A stretch of DNA of 18,307 nt from Verrucomicrobia bacterium TMED56 (GCA_002167265.1 NHDJ01000108.1:1-18307); one strand, 5' to 3'; numbered from the stretch's first letter, positions 1 to 8,002 are shown. A program made the numbers and translations. The notes: a model not told the origin generated them from the sequence alone.

Positions 1-24
1 ATTTTTATTGTAAAAATGTTTTTT

Positions 25-180
25 ATGAAACCCACATACAACCCCTCTAAGTTACGCCGTGCTCGCAAGTTTGGCTTTCGTAAACGCAATCAATCCGCAT
101 CCGGCCGCAAAGTATTGAAGAATCGTCGCCAAAAGGGACGGGCCAGTCTTACAGCATCCGTTGCTCGAAGGTTCAAATAA
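25..180 (+). CDS. rpmH: 50S ribosomal protein L34
   Basis: This 51-residue, very basic protein is ribosomal protein L34, a small component of the large ribosomal subunit. The sequence shows the family signature: an [10 protein letters not shown] start, then RKFGFRKRN and a [13 protein letters not shown] stretch. I chose the ATG at 25 because L34 proteins begin with M-K-x-T-x-x-P. An in-frame ATG at 16 would add only Met-Phe-Phe. It is slightly longer than the usual 44-47 residues because of a short basic C-terminal extension ([11 protein letters not shown]). It is followed after 30 bases by rnpA, the standard rpmH-rnpA arrangement near the replication origin in many bacteria. The promoter must lie mostly to the left of the window. 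Identification is secure. Confidence 0.96.
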   Translation: MKPTYNPSKLRRARKFGFRKRNQSASGRKVLKNRRQKGRASLTASVARRFK

Positions 181-210
181 ACTATAATCTTTCGGTTTTT
201 TTTCTCTCAA

Positions 211-561
211 GTGAATCATAATTTTAAGCGGTCAATGAGACTGCTGAAAAGGCATGAGTTCTTAGATGTTAAGAAAAGTCACTGTAAAACTAAAATGAAC
301 TTGTTTTGGGGACAGACAAAATCCTGCACTGCAGATCAGAAAGCTAGGCTTGGAATCATAACTACCCGAAAGTTGGGTCCTGCTCATGTGAGAAACAAAG
401 CTAGAAGACTAATCCGAGAACTTTTCCGAAATAACTACTCACTTATCCAAAATGGGACAATGCTGGTTATACTACCACGCAGGAAAATTTTTGAAATCAA
501 ATATTCTTTTCTCGAGAAAGAATTCATAACTTTTCTCGGAAAGCTTCAAATTCTCAAATGA
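211..561 (+). CDS. rnpA: Ribonuclease P protein component
   Basis: RnpA is the protein subunit of RNase P, which assists the catalytic RNA in trimming the 5' leader of precursor tRNAs. The 116-residue product has the expected N-terminal pattern (FKRSMRLLKRHEFLDV). The RNR-like signature appears around residues 52-70 as TTRKLGPAHVRNKARRLIRE, which provides the basic RNA-binding helix. The start is uncertain: GTG at 211 has no visible ribosome binding site, and an in-frame ATG at 235 would remove eight residues, including part of the conserved FKRSMRL strand, so GTG is preferred. It lies 30 bases after rpmH, and its TGA overlaps the yidC ATG (ATGA), implying translational coupling. The yidD gene often found between rnpA and yidC is absent. 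Confidence 0.92.
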   Translation: MNHNFKRSMRLLKRHEFLDVKKSHCKTKMNLFWGQTKSCTADQKARLGIITTRKLGPAHVRNKARRLIRELFRNNYSLIQNGTMLVILPRRKIFEIKYSFLEKEFITFLGKLQILK

Positions 562-2639
562 AAAATTACCTCCTTGGATTTTGTTTTTTAATAGGTGCAT
601 TCTATTTAATCTGGGACCAAAGTGAACAGCAGAAAAATTCAGATGATTTGACGCATTCACCCCAAAATCCTTCAATAAATACCAGCGACTTAAATTTTTC
701 TTCAATACGAAACGAAAAAAATCAATCTGCAATTGCAATCAATTCTATTGAAAATCCTTCCCCCCAAAGTGCACTAACTGAGGCCACGGAAGAAAAAGAA
801 GATTTATTTGAAGGACTTCAAAACGAATATTCATCACTAACATTTACAAGCTTGTGGGGCGGACTAAGAGCGATTGACTTGAAAAAATACGATCGCTTGA
901 GCAAGAGTTTTTCGATGAGGCAAGAGGGAAAACCGCTCCTATCCATCGGCTTTGAAAAAAGAGACGGATCCGAAATAAACATTTTTCAAAATACCAAAAA
1001 CTTTGAACTTAATCATTCCCCCGAAAGTCGCACGGTTTCATACTCTTGGGTTTCCAGCGAAAACATTAAAATTACGCGAAAATATTGGAGAGATTCCAAC
1101 GCCTCATATGCGATTAGGCATAAAACCTCAATTGCCAACCTGAATAACTTTCCCATTCAACTCGATAAAGTTCGATTACACCTAGGTTCTGCTTTTCAAA
1201 TTCCCAGACTTTACAACCCTTTTGATAATTCATCCACTTACCTCAATGTTGGGTATTTCAACTCTGGACCAGATTTAGCAGAAGGTTGCTCTTGTGCTGA
1301 GTGCAGTGGCAGAATTGATGGCAAGAAAGAAGAATTCATACAACTGAATGAAATGGGTACTGATGGGAAAATGACTCCACGACTTCTTTCCAAAGCAAAA
1401 TGGGCCTGCGTAAATAATCAATTCTTTGTAAATCTAATCCGGCCTTTAGGGGAATTTTCAGATGTTACTGTCTCAGGAAATTCAGCAAACACTAAAGAAC
1501 GAAACTCAACTGAAGAAATTCTTGGCGTTGAAGGTGCAATAACTTTTCCTTTGGGAATCATTGAAAGCAATTCAACAAAAGAACTGGAATTTGAGGTTTA
1601 TTTGGGACCAAAAGATTACAAGCTTTTATCTGAACTTGGAGCTGAACAAAATAAAGTAATGCAATTTGGTATTTTCTGGTGGGTATCAGAGCCATTAAGT
1701 TATTTGCTGGATTTATTGAGCGGGATTTTCGGTAATTACGGTATTGGGATTATAGTCCTAACCATACTTGTTAAACTAGTCCTTTGGCCTTTGACTGCAC
1801 AGGCAACCCGTTCTCAGAAGAAAATGCAGGCATTACAGGAACCTATGGGTGCTCTTAGGGAAAAGCATAAAGGCAACCCCCAAAAGCTTAATCAAGAGAT
1901 GATGAAGTTTTACAAAGAGCATAAAGTAAATCCTTTTGCTGGATGTTGGCCGATTTTAATCCAGATTCCTATCTTCTTGGGAATGTTTTGGATGTTACGT
2001 TCTGCTGCCGAACTTTATGGCCAACAATTCCTTTGGGCAAATGACCTTTCTGAGCAAGATCACATTACTGATGTCTATGGATTTTCAGCCAACTTGTTGC
2101 CTATTCTCATGGTAATTACTCAGTGGTTTCAAATGAAGCTAACTCCCATGCAACTTGGTCCTCAAATGAGCGAAGCTCAGAGAATTAATGCCAAGATGAT
2201 GAGATTTATGCCGTTCATGTTTTTGATTTTCCTGTATTTCTTTTCCTCGGCACTTGTTCTTTATTGGACAGTTCAAAATCTGATGACTATCTTTCAGACA
2301 TTAATTACGAAGAGAGAGCCAATCTCTCAAAAATCTAACAAATTAGAAAACTCGAAAAAATCTTCTTCTTTTGAAAGAGACTCGAATGAGGTTCCAAGAT
2401 TACGTAACGAACAGATTAGCGATGAAGAACGAAAGCACCGTAATTTCTTAGGATTAAAATTAAAAGGTACTTATGAAAGCGAAGATTTGAAGCGGGCTTA
2501 CGAAGAAAGGATTTCTAACTACACGGATGCCAAATTAGCTAATATGCCAACATCCAAACGTCAGCAAGCTTTGGAGAAAAAAGAAAAAGCCCACAAAGCA
2601 TATGAATTCCTTTCTAATCTTCAAAGTAAGGAAACTTGA
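558..2639 (+). CDS. yidC: Membrane protein insertase YidC with extended C-terminal tail
   Basis: YidC inserts and folds inner-membrane proteins, alone or with SecYEG. The 693-residue protein has an N-terminal membrane anchor (residues 4-20) and a large periplasmic domain (about 80-370). The conserved insertase core (about 372-585) includes a TM segment with K406 where Gram-negative models have the groove arginine, a basic amphipathic stretch after WPLTAQATRSQKKM, and further TM helices ending in VLYWTVQNLM. Two features are odd. The periplasmic domain carries a CxCxxC cluster (C244, C246, C249) plus C284. A roughly 109-residue cytoplasmic tail follows the last TM helix. Residues 628-688 of the tail resemble a DnaJ J domain, but TDA (656-658) stands where HPD would be. 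The start overlaps the rnpA stop. Family assignment is secure; the tail interpretation is an inference. Confidence 0.96.
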   Translation: MKNYLLGFCFLIGAFYLIWDQSEQQKNSDDLTHSPQNPSINTSDLNFSSIRNEKNQSAIAINSIENPSPQSALTEATEEKEDLFEGLQNEYSSLTFTSLWGGLRAIDLKKYDRLSKSFSMRQEGKPLLSIGFEKRDGSEINIFQNTKNFELNHSPESRTVSYSWVSSENIKITRKYWRDSNASYAIRHKTSIANLNNFPIQLDKVRLHLGSAFQIPRLYNPFDNSSTYLNVGYFNSGPDLAEGCSCAECSGRIDGKKEEFIQLNEMGTDGKMTPRLLSKAKWACVNNQFFVNLIRPLGEFSDVTVSGNSANTKERNSTEEILGVEGAITFPLGIIESNSTKELEFEVYLGPKDYKLLSELGAEQNKVMQFGIFWWVSEPLSYLLDLLSGIFGNYGIGIIVLTILVKLVLWPLTAQATRSQKKMQALQEPMGALREKHKGNPQKLNQEMMKFYKEHKVNPFAGCWPILIQIPIFLGMFWMLRSAAELYGQQFLWANDLSEQDHITDVYGFSANLLPILMVITQWFQMKLTPMQLGPQMSEAQRINAKMMRFMPFMFLIFLYFFSSALVLYWTVQNLMTIFQTLITKREPISQKSNKLENSKKSSSFERDSNEVPRLRNEQISDEERKHRNFLGLKLKGTYESEDLKRAYEERISNYTDAKLANMPTSKRQQALEKKEKAHKAYEFLSNLQSKET
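2436..2636 (+). other. J-domain-like module in YidC tail lacking HPD
   Basis: Within the YidC tail, residues 628-693 follow the helix pattern of short bacterial J domains. There is an FLGL start, a helix with EDLKRAYEERISNY, a loop, then KRQQALEKKEKAHKAYEFL, matching the usual 'inEAYevL' end of helix III. The loop residues T656-D657-A658 occupy the position of the catalytic His-Pro-Asp, which stimulates DnaK ATP hydrolysis in true J proteins. The fold similarity is my reading by eye. Loss of HPD suggests a scaffold or ribosome/chaperone docking role rather than DnaK activation. Confidence 0.55.
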
Positions 2640-2673
2640 CGAGAGACCAGTATACTCATTCAATTAAAATCAA

Positions 2674-3426
2674 ATGGCAGGTCATAGCAAATGGGCAACG
2701 ACTAAGCGTCATAAGGCAGTAGTAGACGCAAAGCGTGGGAAAATTTTTAGTGTCTTAAGTAAAGAGATTTCATTAGCAACTCGAGACGGCGGAAAAGATC
2801 CTGAATTCAACCCTAGACTGCGCACCCTTATTGCCAAGGCAAAGCAGTCCAATATGCCTGCGGATAATATTGAAAGAGCCATTAAAAAAGGAGCAGGCGA
2901 GTTAGGCGGCGTTTCAATTGAAGAACTTCTTTATGAAGGTTATGCTACTGGAGGAGTTGGTTTGATTGTAGAAGTTACAACGGATAATAAGAACCGTTCA
3001 GCCTCAGAGGTTCGAAGCACTTTTTCTAAAGGAGGTGGTAACCTTGCAGGTGCCGGGGCTTTGGCGTTTAATTTTAAGAGAAAGGGACAATTTCTTATTG
3101 CAAAAGATAAAATTGACGAAGATTCAATTACTGAACTTGCACTTGAAAATGATGCAGAAGACATAATTACCGAGAGGGATCATTATGAAATTGTTTGTGA
3201 AACATCTCAGTATGACTCTATTGCGGAAGCCTTTAACAAGATAGATATAGAGCCAGATTCTTCAGAGTTAGCTTACTTACCTAACAATTTTGTTTCGATC
3301 ACTGACTTGGATGCGGCAAAAAAAATCATCAAACTCGTGGAGTCACTTGAAGACTTGGAAGATGTTAAGGCAGTGCATGGAAATTATGACATGGAAGAGT
3401 CTTTGCTCGAAGAAGTTTCTGAGTAA
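2674..3426 (+). CDS. yebC: YebC/TACO1 family translation factor
   Basis: The 250-residue protein is full length for the YebC/TACO1 family. Members were long annotated as transcriptional regulators; more recent work links them to relief of ribosome stalling at proline-rich stretches. The sequence starts with the diagnostic MAGHSKWATTKRHKAVVDAK. It also has NPRLRTLIAKAKQSNMPADNIERAIKKG (residues 46-73) and EGYATGGVGLIVEVTTDNKNR (about 87-107). These strings are diagnostic. The ATG at 2674 gives the canonical N terminus. It lies 34 bases after yidC and 12 bases before metXW on the same strand, so co-transcription with yidC is likely. Its presence next to translation and membrane-insertion genes fits a housekeeping translation role. 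No unusual features. Confidence 0.96.
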   Translation: MAGHSKWATTKRHKAVVDAKRGKIFSVLSKEISLATRDGGKDPEFNPRLRTLIAKAKQSNMPADNIERAIKKGAGELGGVSIEELLYEGYATGGVGLIVEVTTDNKNRSASEVRSTFSKGGGNLAGAGALAFNFKRKGQFLIAKDKIDEDSITELALENDAEDIITERDHYEIVCETSQYDSIAEAFNKIDIEPDSSELAYLPNNFVSITDLDAAKKIIKLVESLEDLEDVKAVHGNYDMEESLLEEVSE

Positions 3427-3438
3427 CATTAGTGCTAG

Positions 3439-5262
3439 TTGTCTAATGAATTAATACTCAAAGAAATGGATGCAAGTGCTAATGAATTCTTGGATTTGTC
3501 CAAACATGTCGGGGTTGTAGAGGAAAAAACTTTTTTTCATAACTCCCCTTTCGAAATGGAAGGTGGGCAACTGGTTGATTTTAAGCTTAAATATGAAACT
3601 TATGGATCCCTCAACTCGACCTTTAGCAATGTTATTCTGATCTGTCATGCTTTGACTGGAGATCATCATGTCGCTGGAGTGTACGAGGCTGGGGATGAAA
3701 AACCAGGTTGGTGGAACCATATTGTAGGTCCCGGTAAGCCGATTGACACCAGTAAGTTTTTCGTTGTCTGTTCCAATTGCCTGGGTGGTTGCCGGGGTTC
3801 CACTGGACCCTTGTCTGAATCTCCAAATGGAAAAGCATATGGTAGTGATTTTCCGGATTTAAGCATAAGAGACATGGTTCGGGCACAGAAACTTCTTTTA
3901 GATTACCTTGGCGTGCAACAACTTTTTGCTGTGGTTGGAGGTAGTATGGGGGGCATGCAAACACTTCAATGGATTGTGGAATTCCCGGATTACCTTGAAA
4001 AGGCGATCATCATTGCCGCCACTGCTCAACACAGTGTTCAAACCATAGCATTTAATGAGGCTGGTCGACGCTCAATCATGGATGATCCTAATTGGCTAGA
4101 CGGAAAGTATGCCAAAGGAAAAGGTCCCTTGAAAGGATTAGGCGTGGCTAGAATGATGGCCCATATAACCTACCTTTCAGACTTAGGAATGGAGGAAAAG
4201 TTTGGTGGAGAAAAGCGTCTTGATTCTGATCCTAATTTTGAATTCAGCGTTCATCGGTATTTAGATTATCAAGGAGATAAGTTTATTAATCGATTTGACG
4301 CGAATTCATACCTTAAGTTAACGGAAGCACTTGATCGATTTGATTTGGTGGGGGAAAAGGGACTGGAAGCAAGCCTCAAGGAGGTTAAAGCCAAAACCAT
4401 GATTCTCGCATTTTCAAGCGATTGGCTTTACACCCCAGAGCAAAACAAAATAATTGCAAAAGCTTTACACGCCCTTGGAAAACCAGCTACTTACATTCAA
4501 CTAGATGATATGCATGGTCATGATTCATTTTTGATTGATTCTGAACCATTTTTACAAGCCGTGAGATTTTTTCTGCAAGGCATTAACCAAAAGAGCGAGA
4601 AACCACTATATGCGGAAGGTTTTCGAAACTTAAAGAATCGGTATGAAGTGAAAAAAGAGGCAGACTTTAAGATCATAGATGAGTGGGTTGAAGATAAATC
4701 TAGAGTTCTTGATTTGGGATGTGGTCGTGGTTTACTTCTTGAACATTTAAGGGAATCAAAAGAAGTAAGCGGACTTGGGGTAGACCTGAATTTGGACAAA
4801 GCATTATCTTGTATTTCCAAGGAAGTACCAGTTTATCAAGAGGATATTCGTACAGCACTGAAGAAGTTTGAAGTCAATTCATTCGACTGGGTCATTTTTT
4901 CAAGAATGGTCGAGGAGCTACCAGAACCCGGCACTGTTATTGAGGAAGCATTACGAGTAGGAAAGAAAGTGGCTGTAACTTTCGTTAATCATGGATATTG
5001 GCGTAACCGCTTGAATTTTCTCCTCAGAGGAAAGCGAGTTTGCAACGAGGTGTATCCTCACAGATGGGAGAGCAGTCATCTTAGCAATCATTTTTCGATT
5101 AATGAATTTCAGGAATTTTGTAAAAATCTACAAAATGGATCGAGGGATTTTAATATTAGAATTGGAAGAAAAGTATTTCACAAAGGAGACTGGGTTGGAA
5201 CTTGCGACTGGATTCCGAATCTTCGAGCAGGCCTTGCGATTTACGAATTGCTAAAAGAGTAA
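3439..5262 (+). CDS. metX: Homoserine O-acyltransferase MetX fused to MetW
   Basis: The 607-residue protein joins two methionine-pathway proteins. Residues about 20-385 are a MetX alpha/beta hydrolase that acylates homoserine, usually with acetyl-CoA, in the first committed step. The nucleophile is S169 in GGSMGGMQ, with D328 (SSDWLYTPEQ) and H361 (HGHDSF) completing the triad. Residues about 400-607 are MetW, a class I methyltransferase-like protein with VLDLGCGRG at 423-431, a D-rich strand II and the family block FVNHGYWRNRLNFLLRGK. In many bacteria metX and metW are adjacent genes and MetW supports MetX activity; here they are one chain. The start is uncertain: TTG at 3439 gives the longest form, while ATG at 3466 removes nine residues; neither has a good ribosome binding site. 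It is 12 bases after yebC and convergent with glpG. Confidence 0.93.
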   Translation: MSNELILKEMDASANEFLDLSKHVGVVEEKTFFHNSPFEMEGGQLVDFKLKYETYGSLNSTFSNVILICHALTGDHHVAGVYEAGDEKPGWWNHIVGPGKPIDTSKFFVVCSNCLGGCRGSTGPLSESPNGKAYGSDFPDLSIRDMVRAQKLLLDYLGVQQLFAVVGGSMGGMQTLQWIVEFPDYLEKAIIIAATAQHSVQTIAFNEAGRRSIMDDPNWLDGKYAKGKGPLKGLGVARMMAHITYLSDLGMEEKFGGEKRLDSDPNFEFSVHRYLDYQGDKFINRFDANSYLKLTEALDRFDLVGEKGLEASLKEVKAKTMILAFSSDWLYTPEQNKIIAKALHALGKPATYIQLDDMHGHDSFLIDSEPFLQAVRFFLQGINQKSEKPLYAEGFRNLKNRYEVKKEADFKIIDEWVEDKSRVLDLGCGRGLLLEHLRESKEVSGLGVDLNLDKALSCISKEVPVYQEDIRTALKKFEVNSFDWVIFSRMVEELPEPGTVIEEALRVGKKVAVTFVNHGYWRNRLNFLLRGKRVCNEVYPHRWESSHLSNHFSINEFQEFCKNLQNGSRDFNIRIGRKVFHKGDWVGTCDWIPNLRAGLAIYELLKE

Positions 5263-5273
5263 AGATGAAGCAA

Positions 5274-6176
5274 TTACATTTTTCCACGATTCCATCGGTA
5301 TGCAGATCCATATCCCCAGGCTAACCCCAGCACCAATCCCCCTGTGTGTGCCCAATTTGCAATAGAAAGCGTTCCAGTAAAGCCAAAAACGAAACAAGCA
5401 AAAAGGCAAAATGCAAGACTGGAATCAATTTGAAAACCATCACCTGGATCCAGGCGGTTTTTAATCCATACATATCCAAAAAGTCCATAAACAACTCCTG
5501 ACATACCACCAAAATTTGGTCCCGACATCCAAAACTGCAGAAGGTTTGAGCAGACAGCCAATAACAATGCAAAGGTCAAAAAAAACTTTGCACCTTTCTT
5601 GGCTTCTATCTGACTACCAAAATCTTTCAATAGGATCATATTGAAGCCAATATGTATAAAATTGAAATACCATTCTGCATCTTTGCTTCCGTGCAAAAAG
5701 ATTGGGGTTACGACCCTCCATATTTCCCCCCCAAGAAATTCTGAAAGTCTGCCATCCATTATCTCTGAAATGTAAAATTTGCCGACAATTTCACTATTCT
5801 TCCCCATTCCAGAAAGTAGAAATACACCAATGCTAGTAATAATGAGGGAAAGAGTAACGACACCAAGCGAGCGTTCCGACATTTGCCATTTCTCTTTCAA
5901 TTTGAATTCTTTATATCTGTTCTTTCCGCCCTTCTCTGTTTTCGAAGGACTGATTTTCTTATCGATCGTGGTAGGATTAAATTCTGATTTTTCAGGGTTT
6001 TTTTGAAATTTCTCGAATTCTTCTTGAGCGAATTCGATAGTGTCTTCATCACCCACCCAAACGGACCAGCACTTGGCTTCCTCCTCTTCCAAAGATGCAT
6101 CAATTGAATGTTGCTTAAGATAGCCCCAAAATCTTAAAGCGAGTTTTTCTTGGTCAAATTCTCCAATTTTACGCAT
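5274..6176 (-). CDS. glpG: GlpG-like rhomboid intramembrane serine protease
   Basis: Rhomboid proteases cut transmembrane helices of membrane proteins within the bilayer. The 300-residue protein begins with a cytosolic domain (residues 1-65). Its WSVWVGDEDTIEFAQEEFEKF pattern resembles the N-terminal domain of E. coli GlpG. A charged linker (66-100) follows, then about six membrane helices. The catalytic serine is S226 in GGMSGVVYGLFGY, and the general base is H277 in ANWAHTGGLVLG. H175 and N179 in FIHIGFNM lie at the oxyanion-stabilising position of TM2. The ATG at 6176 lies 16 bases after the M50 protease gene on the same strand, so the two are probably co-transcribed. The stop codon is only 11 bases from that of the convergent metXW. 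Substrates cannot be predicted. Confidence 0.9.
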   Translation of the reverse strand: MRKIGEFDQEKLALRFWGYLKQHSIDASLEEEEAKCWSVWVGDEDTIEFAQEEFEKFQKNPEKSEFNPTTIDKKISPSKTEKGGKNRYKEFKLKEKWQMSERSLGVVTLSLIITSIGVFLLSGMGKNSEIVGKFYISEIMDGRLSEFLGGEIWRVVTPIFLHGSKDAEWYFNFIHIGFNMILLKDFGSQIEAKKGAKFFLTFALLLAVCSNLLQFWMSGPNFGGMSGVVYGLFGYVWIKNRLDPGDGFQIDSSLAFCLFACFVFGFTGTLSIANWAHTGGLVLGLAWGYGSAYRWNRGKM

Positions 6177-6192
6177 GAGTTTATTTTAAGCC

Positions 6193-6831
6193 TTAACTTT
6201 TTAAAAGCGAGAAAATGCCAACAAATATAAGATTTAGATGCTCGATACAAAAGGTCATGAAATTTTTGAAAAGAGGAATATTTACCAAAATAATCAATAC
6301 AAAGATTCCGTATTTTGAAAATTCTAGAAAAGTTTGATCACTCATATTAAATAAATTCTTAATAATGTGGGAACCATCTAAGGGAGGCACGGGTAAAAGA
6401 TTAAACAAAAACAACATTCCATTCAAAGTTATAACATTAAGAAAAAGAAGAAAAAAGCTTTCGCTTACCCCAATGAATCTGCCTAATAGACCGAATCCAA
6501 TGGCACAAAAAAGTGCGATACAAAGATTTGAAAGCGGACCTGCCATGGTAATCAGCATGTCATCTCTCTTCTTTGTTTTTATATTTGGTAAGGAAACTTG
6601 TACAGGTTTTCCCCAACCAATAATAGCAAATCCAGGGCTTAAAAAAATCATTATTAAGGGAATTAGTACTGTGCCTATAGGATCAATATGAGATCTAGGG
6701 TCGAGTGTCACGCGACCCTGATTTCTGGGCAGTGGATCTCCTAACTTGTCGGCAACCCAAGCATGTGCCCATTCGTGAATAGAAATAGAGGCAACTAATA
6801 GGATGAACAATATGATCTTTTGTGTTTCCAA
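6193..6831 (-). CDS. M50-family (site-2-protease-like) membrane metalloprotease
   Basis: The 212-residue integral membrane protein belongs to the short bacterial branch of peptidase family M50, which cleaves membrane-embedded substrates using zinc. The zinc-binding HEWAH motif is at residues 19-23 in the first membrane helix. The third ligand is D152 in LLPVPPLDGSHI, and GPLSNL (98-103) matches the conserved NPG-type loop region. There is no PDZ domain, unlike RseP. The start is TTG at 6831: an in-frame stop (TGA) sits directly upstream, and a GAAAGG ribosome binding site lies seven bases before it. No other start keeps the catalytic helix. It sits between an exported TPR gene and a rhomboid gene on the same strand. 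Protease class is confident; substrate is unknown. Confidence 0.9.
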   Translation of the reverse strand: METQKIILFILLVASISIHEWAHAWVADKLGDPLPRNQGRVTLDPRSHIDPIGTVLIPLIMIFLSPGFAIIGWGKPVQVSLPNIKTKKRDDMLITMAGPLSNLCIALFCAIGFGLLGRFIGVSESFFLLFLNVITLNGMLFLFNLLPVPPLDGSHIIKNLFNMSDQTFLEFSKYGIFVLIILVNIPLFKNFMTFCIEHLNLIFVGIFSLLKS

Positions 6832-6838
6832 TCAATAG

Positions 6839-6844
6839 CCTTTC
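6839..6844 (-). promoter_or_regulatory. Ribosome binding site deciding the TTG start of the M50 protease
   Basis: Reading the minus strand, GAAAGG lies seven bases before the TTG at 6831. A TGA stop in the same frame directly precedes the TTG, so this is the only start that preserves the N-terminal membrane helix with HEWAH. Seen directly; function inferred from standard Shine-Dalgarno pairing. Confidence 0.7.
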
Positions 6845-6856
6845 GATTGCATATGT

Positions 6857-7930
6857 CTAATTCTGACCCAATTGATTGAGGGTCAGTTTGATATGTCCAT
6901 TTTCGTCGTGATGGGCCTTTACAGCATCTATTTGAAGTTCACGAATGAGACTTTCTTCTCTCAATCTGGTAGTGACTTTTTGCAAGCGGAAAAGGTGCGG
7001 GTCGTGTTGAAGATTCAATTTTGTACCTGTTTTTTTACGACCCTCTTTTTTCTTAGTTTCAATAAGCTGATTACTTTGCCGTGAGGATTCTAACAAAGTT
7101 TTTTTAACAGTTTGCAATGACTTGGTGGTAACTGAGTTTATCAGATTTACTGCCTGGTCTTTTTTACTAAGGTCAATGAGTATGCGTGCCTGGCAAAGCT
7201 TTAGATAATCTTTTTCAGCCTTGGTTAGATTTCCAAAATCCCTTTCTATGGATTGCCATGTAGACAACGCAACCTCGGGGCTTAGCTTTTCACAATCAAA
7301 AAAACTTTGTGCATGCCTGAGGCGGTAATCAAATGAATCAGACTTACCCTCTGCGGCTTTTTTAAAGCATTGGTGGGAAAATTTCTCCAAAACATCTTTT
7401 TTTAGAAGTTGAGAGGAAATAATTTCATCTTTAAAAATGTGGAGGTAGTTGCCTAAGTGAAAGTGATATTCCGGAACTTCCGGGTTAATTTCCACTGCAG
7501 CGACGAAAAATGGCAGTGCTTCCACAGGTCTATCGCTTTCCACCAAGTAATTAGCGATTTGTTGTTTGACTACAGCTAGTTTAGGATTGATCGAGTCTGC
7601 TTGAAGGAAAAAACCTAAGGCATGTTCAGACTGACCAACCTTTTGGAGAAATTTTCCATATAAGATTAAAGCATAGGTGTCTCTGGGATTTTCACTGATA
7701 TAAGCTTCATAGGATGCCACTAAATCCTGTGCTTTTCTAGTAAGTTCAGATGGCGAATTTGGAAGCTGCTTTTCGTTCGATAGAAAATGTTGTTCTGCTT
7801 CAATAATTTTCACTAGCTTCTGGTCAGCAAGAGAATATATTTGCTTTGTAGCAAATGCCCATTTGGGAAATGTTATTTGCAAAATTGCAAAAATTATAAG
7901 AGCAGGGAAATAATTCATTTTAATCGTCAT
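6857..7930 (-). CDS. Exported TPR-repeat protein of unknown function
   Basis: The 357-residue protein has a signal peptide (about residues 1-28, ending WAFA before TKQ), so it is likely periplasmic. Residues about 70-190 form TPR-like helix pairs, seen as ALILYGKFLQKVGQSEHALGF and HALGFFLQADSINPK patterns typical of A/G/Y/P TPR spacing. The C-terminal third is helical and charged, with a lysine-rich segment (KKKEGRKK) near residue 295. I do not recognise a specific family. It starts at ATG 7930; an in-frame ATG four codons later is an alternative. It is the first gene of a minus-strand run with the M50 and rhomboid proteases (25 and 16 bases apart), so it may act as a periplasmic adaptor or scaffold for membrane protein quality control, which is an inference from position. 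Confidence 0.82.
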   Translation of the reverse strand: MTIKMNYFPALIIFAILQITFPKWAFATKQIYSLADQKLVKIIEAEQHFLSNEKQLPNSPSELTRKAQDLVASYEAYISENPRDTYALILYGKFLQKVGQSEHALGFFLQADSINPKLAVVKQQIANYLVESDRPVEALPFFVAAVEINPEVPEYHFHLGNYLHIFKDEIISSQLLKKDVLEKFSHQCFKKAAEGKSDSFDYRLRHAQSFFDCEKLSPEVALSTWQSIERDFGNLTKAEKDYLKLCQARILIDLSKKDQAVNLINSVTTKSLQTVKKTLLESSRQSNQLIETKKKEGRKKTGTKLNLQHDPHLFRLQKVTTRLREESLIRELQIDAVKAHHDENGHIKLTLNQLGQN

Positions 7931-8002
7931 TTCATGATCTTCTATGATTACTTTTTTTTCAAGCTTGTAAGGTTCCGGTGTTCGTTAGATGAATGCATAG
8001 CA
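7931..8002. promoter_or_regulatory. Short divergent promoter region
   Basis: These 72 bases separate the start codons of the minus-strand TPR-protease operon and the plus-strand Sel1 gene, so both promoters must lie here or inside the neighbouring genes. I see a T-tract and a CAAGCTTG palindrome, but no convincing -35/-10 pair on either strand. The regulatory role is inferred from gene orientation only. Confidence 0.45.

Noticed and set aside
472..738. Minus-strand open frame of 88 codons
   Set aside because: It is antisense to rnpA and yidC, both clearly identified, and has no family motif.
5263..5273. Rho-independent terminator between metXW and glpG
   Set aside because: The gap is 11 bases and contains no inverted repeat with a T-tract.
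6365..6691. Plus-strand open frame of 108 codons
   Set aside because: It is antisense to the M50 protease gene, which has strong family motifs; the plus-strand product shows no recognisable features.
7841..8002. Upstream extension of the Sel1 gene frame
   Set aside because: It runs antisense through the start of the TPR gene and would place the clear signal peptide (MKRMILLLFL...) in the middle of the protein.
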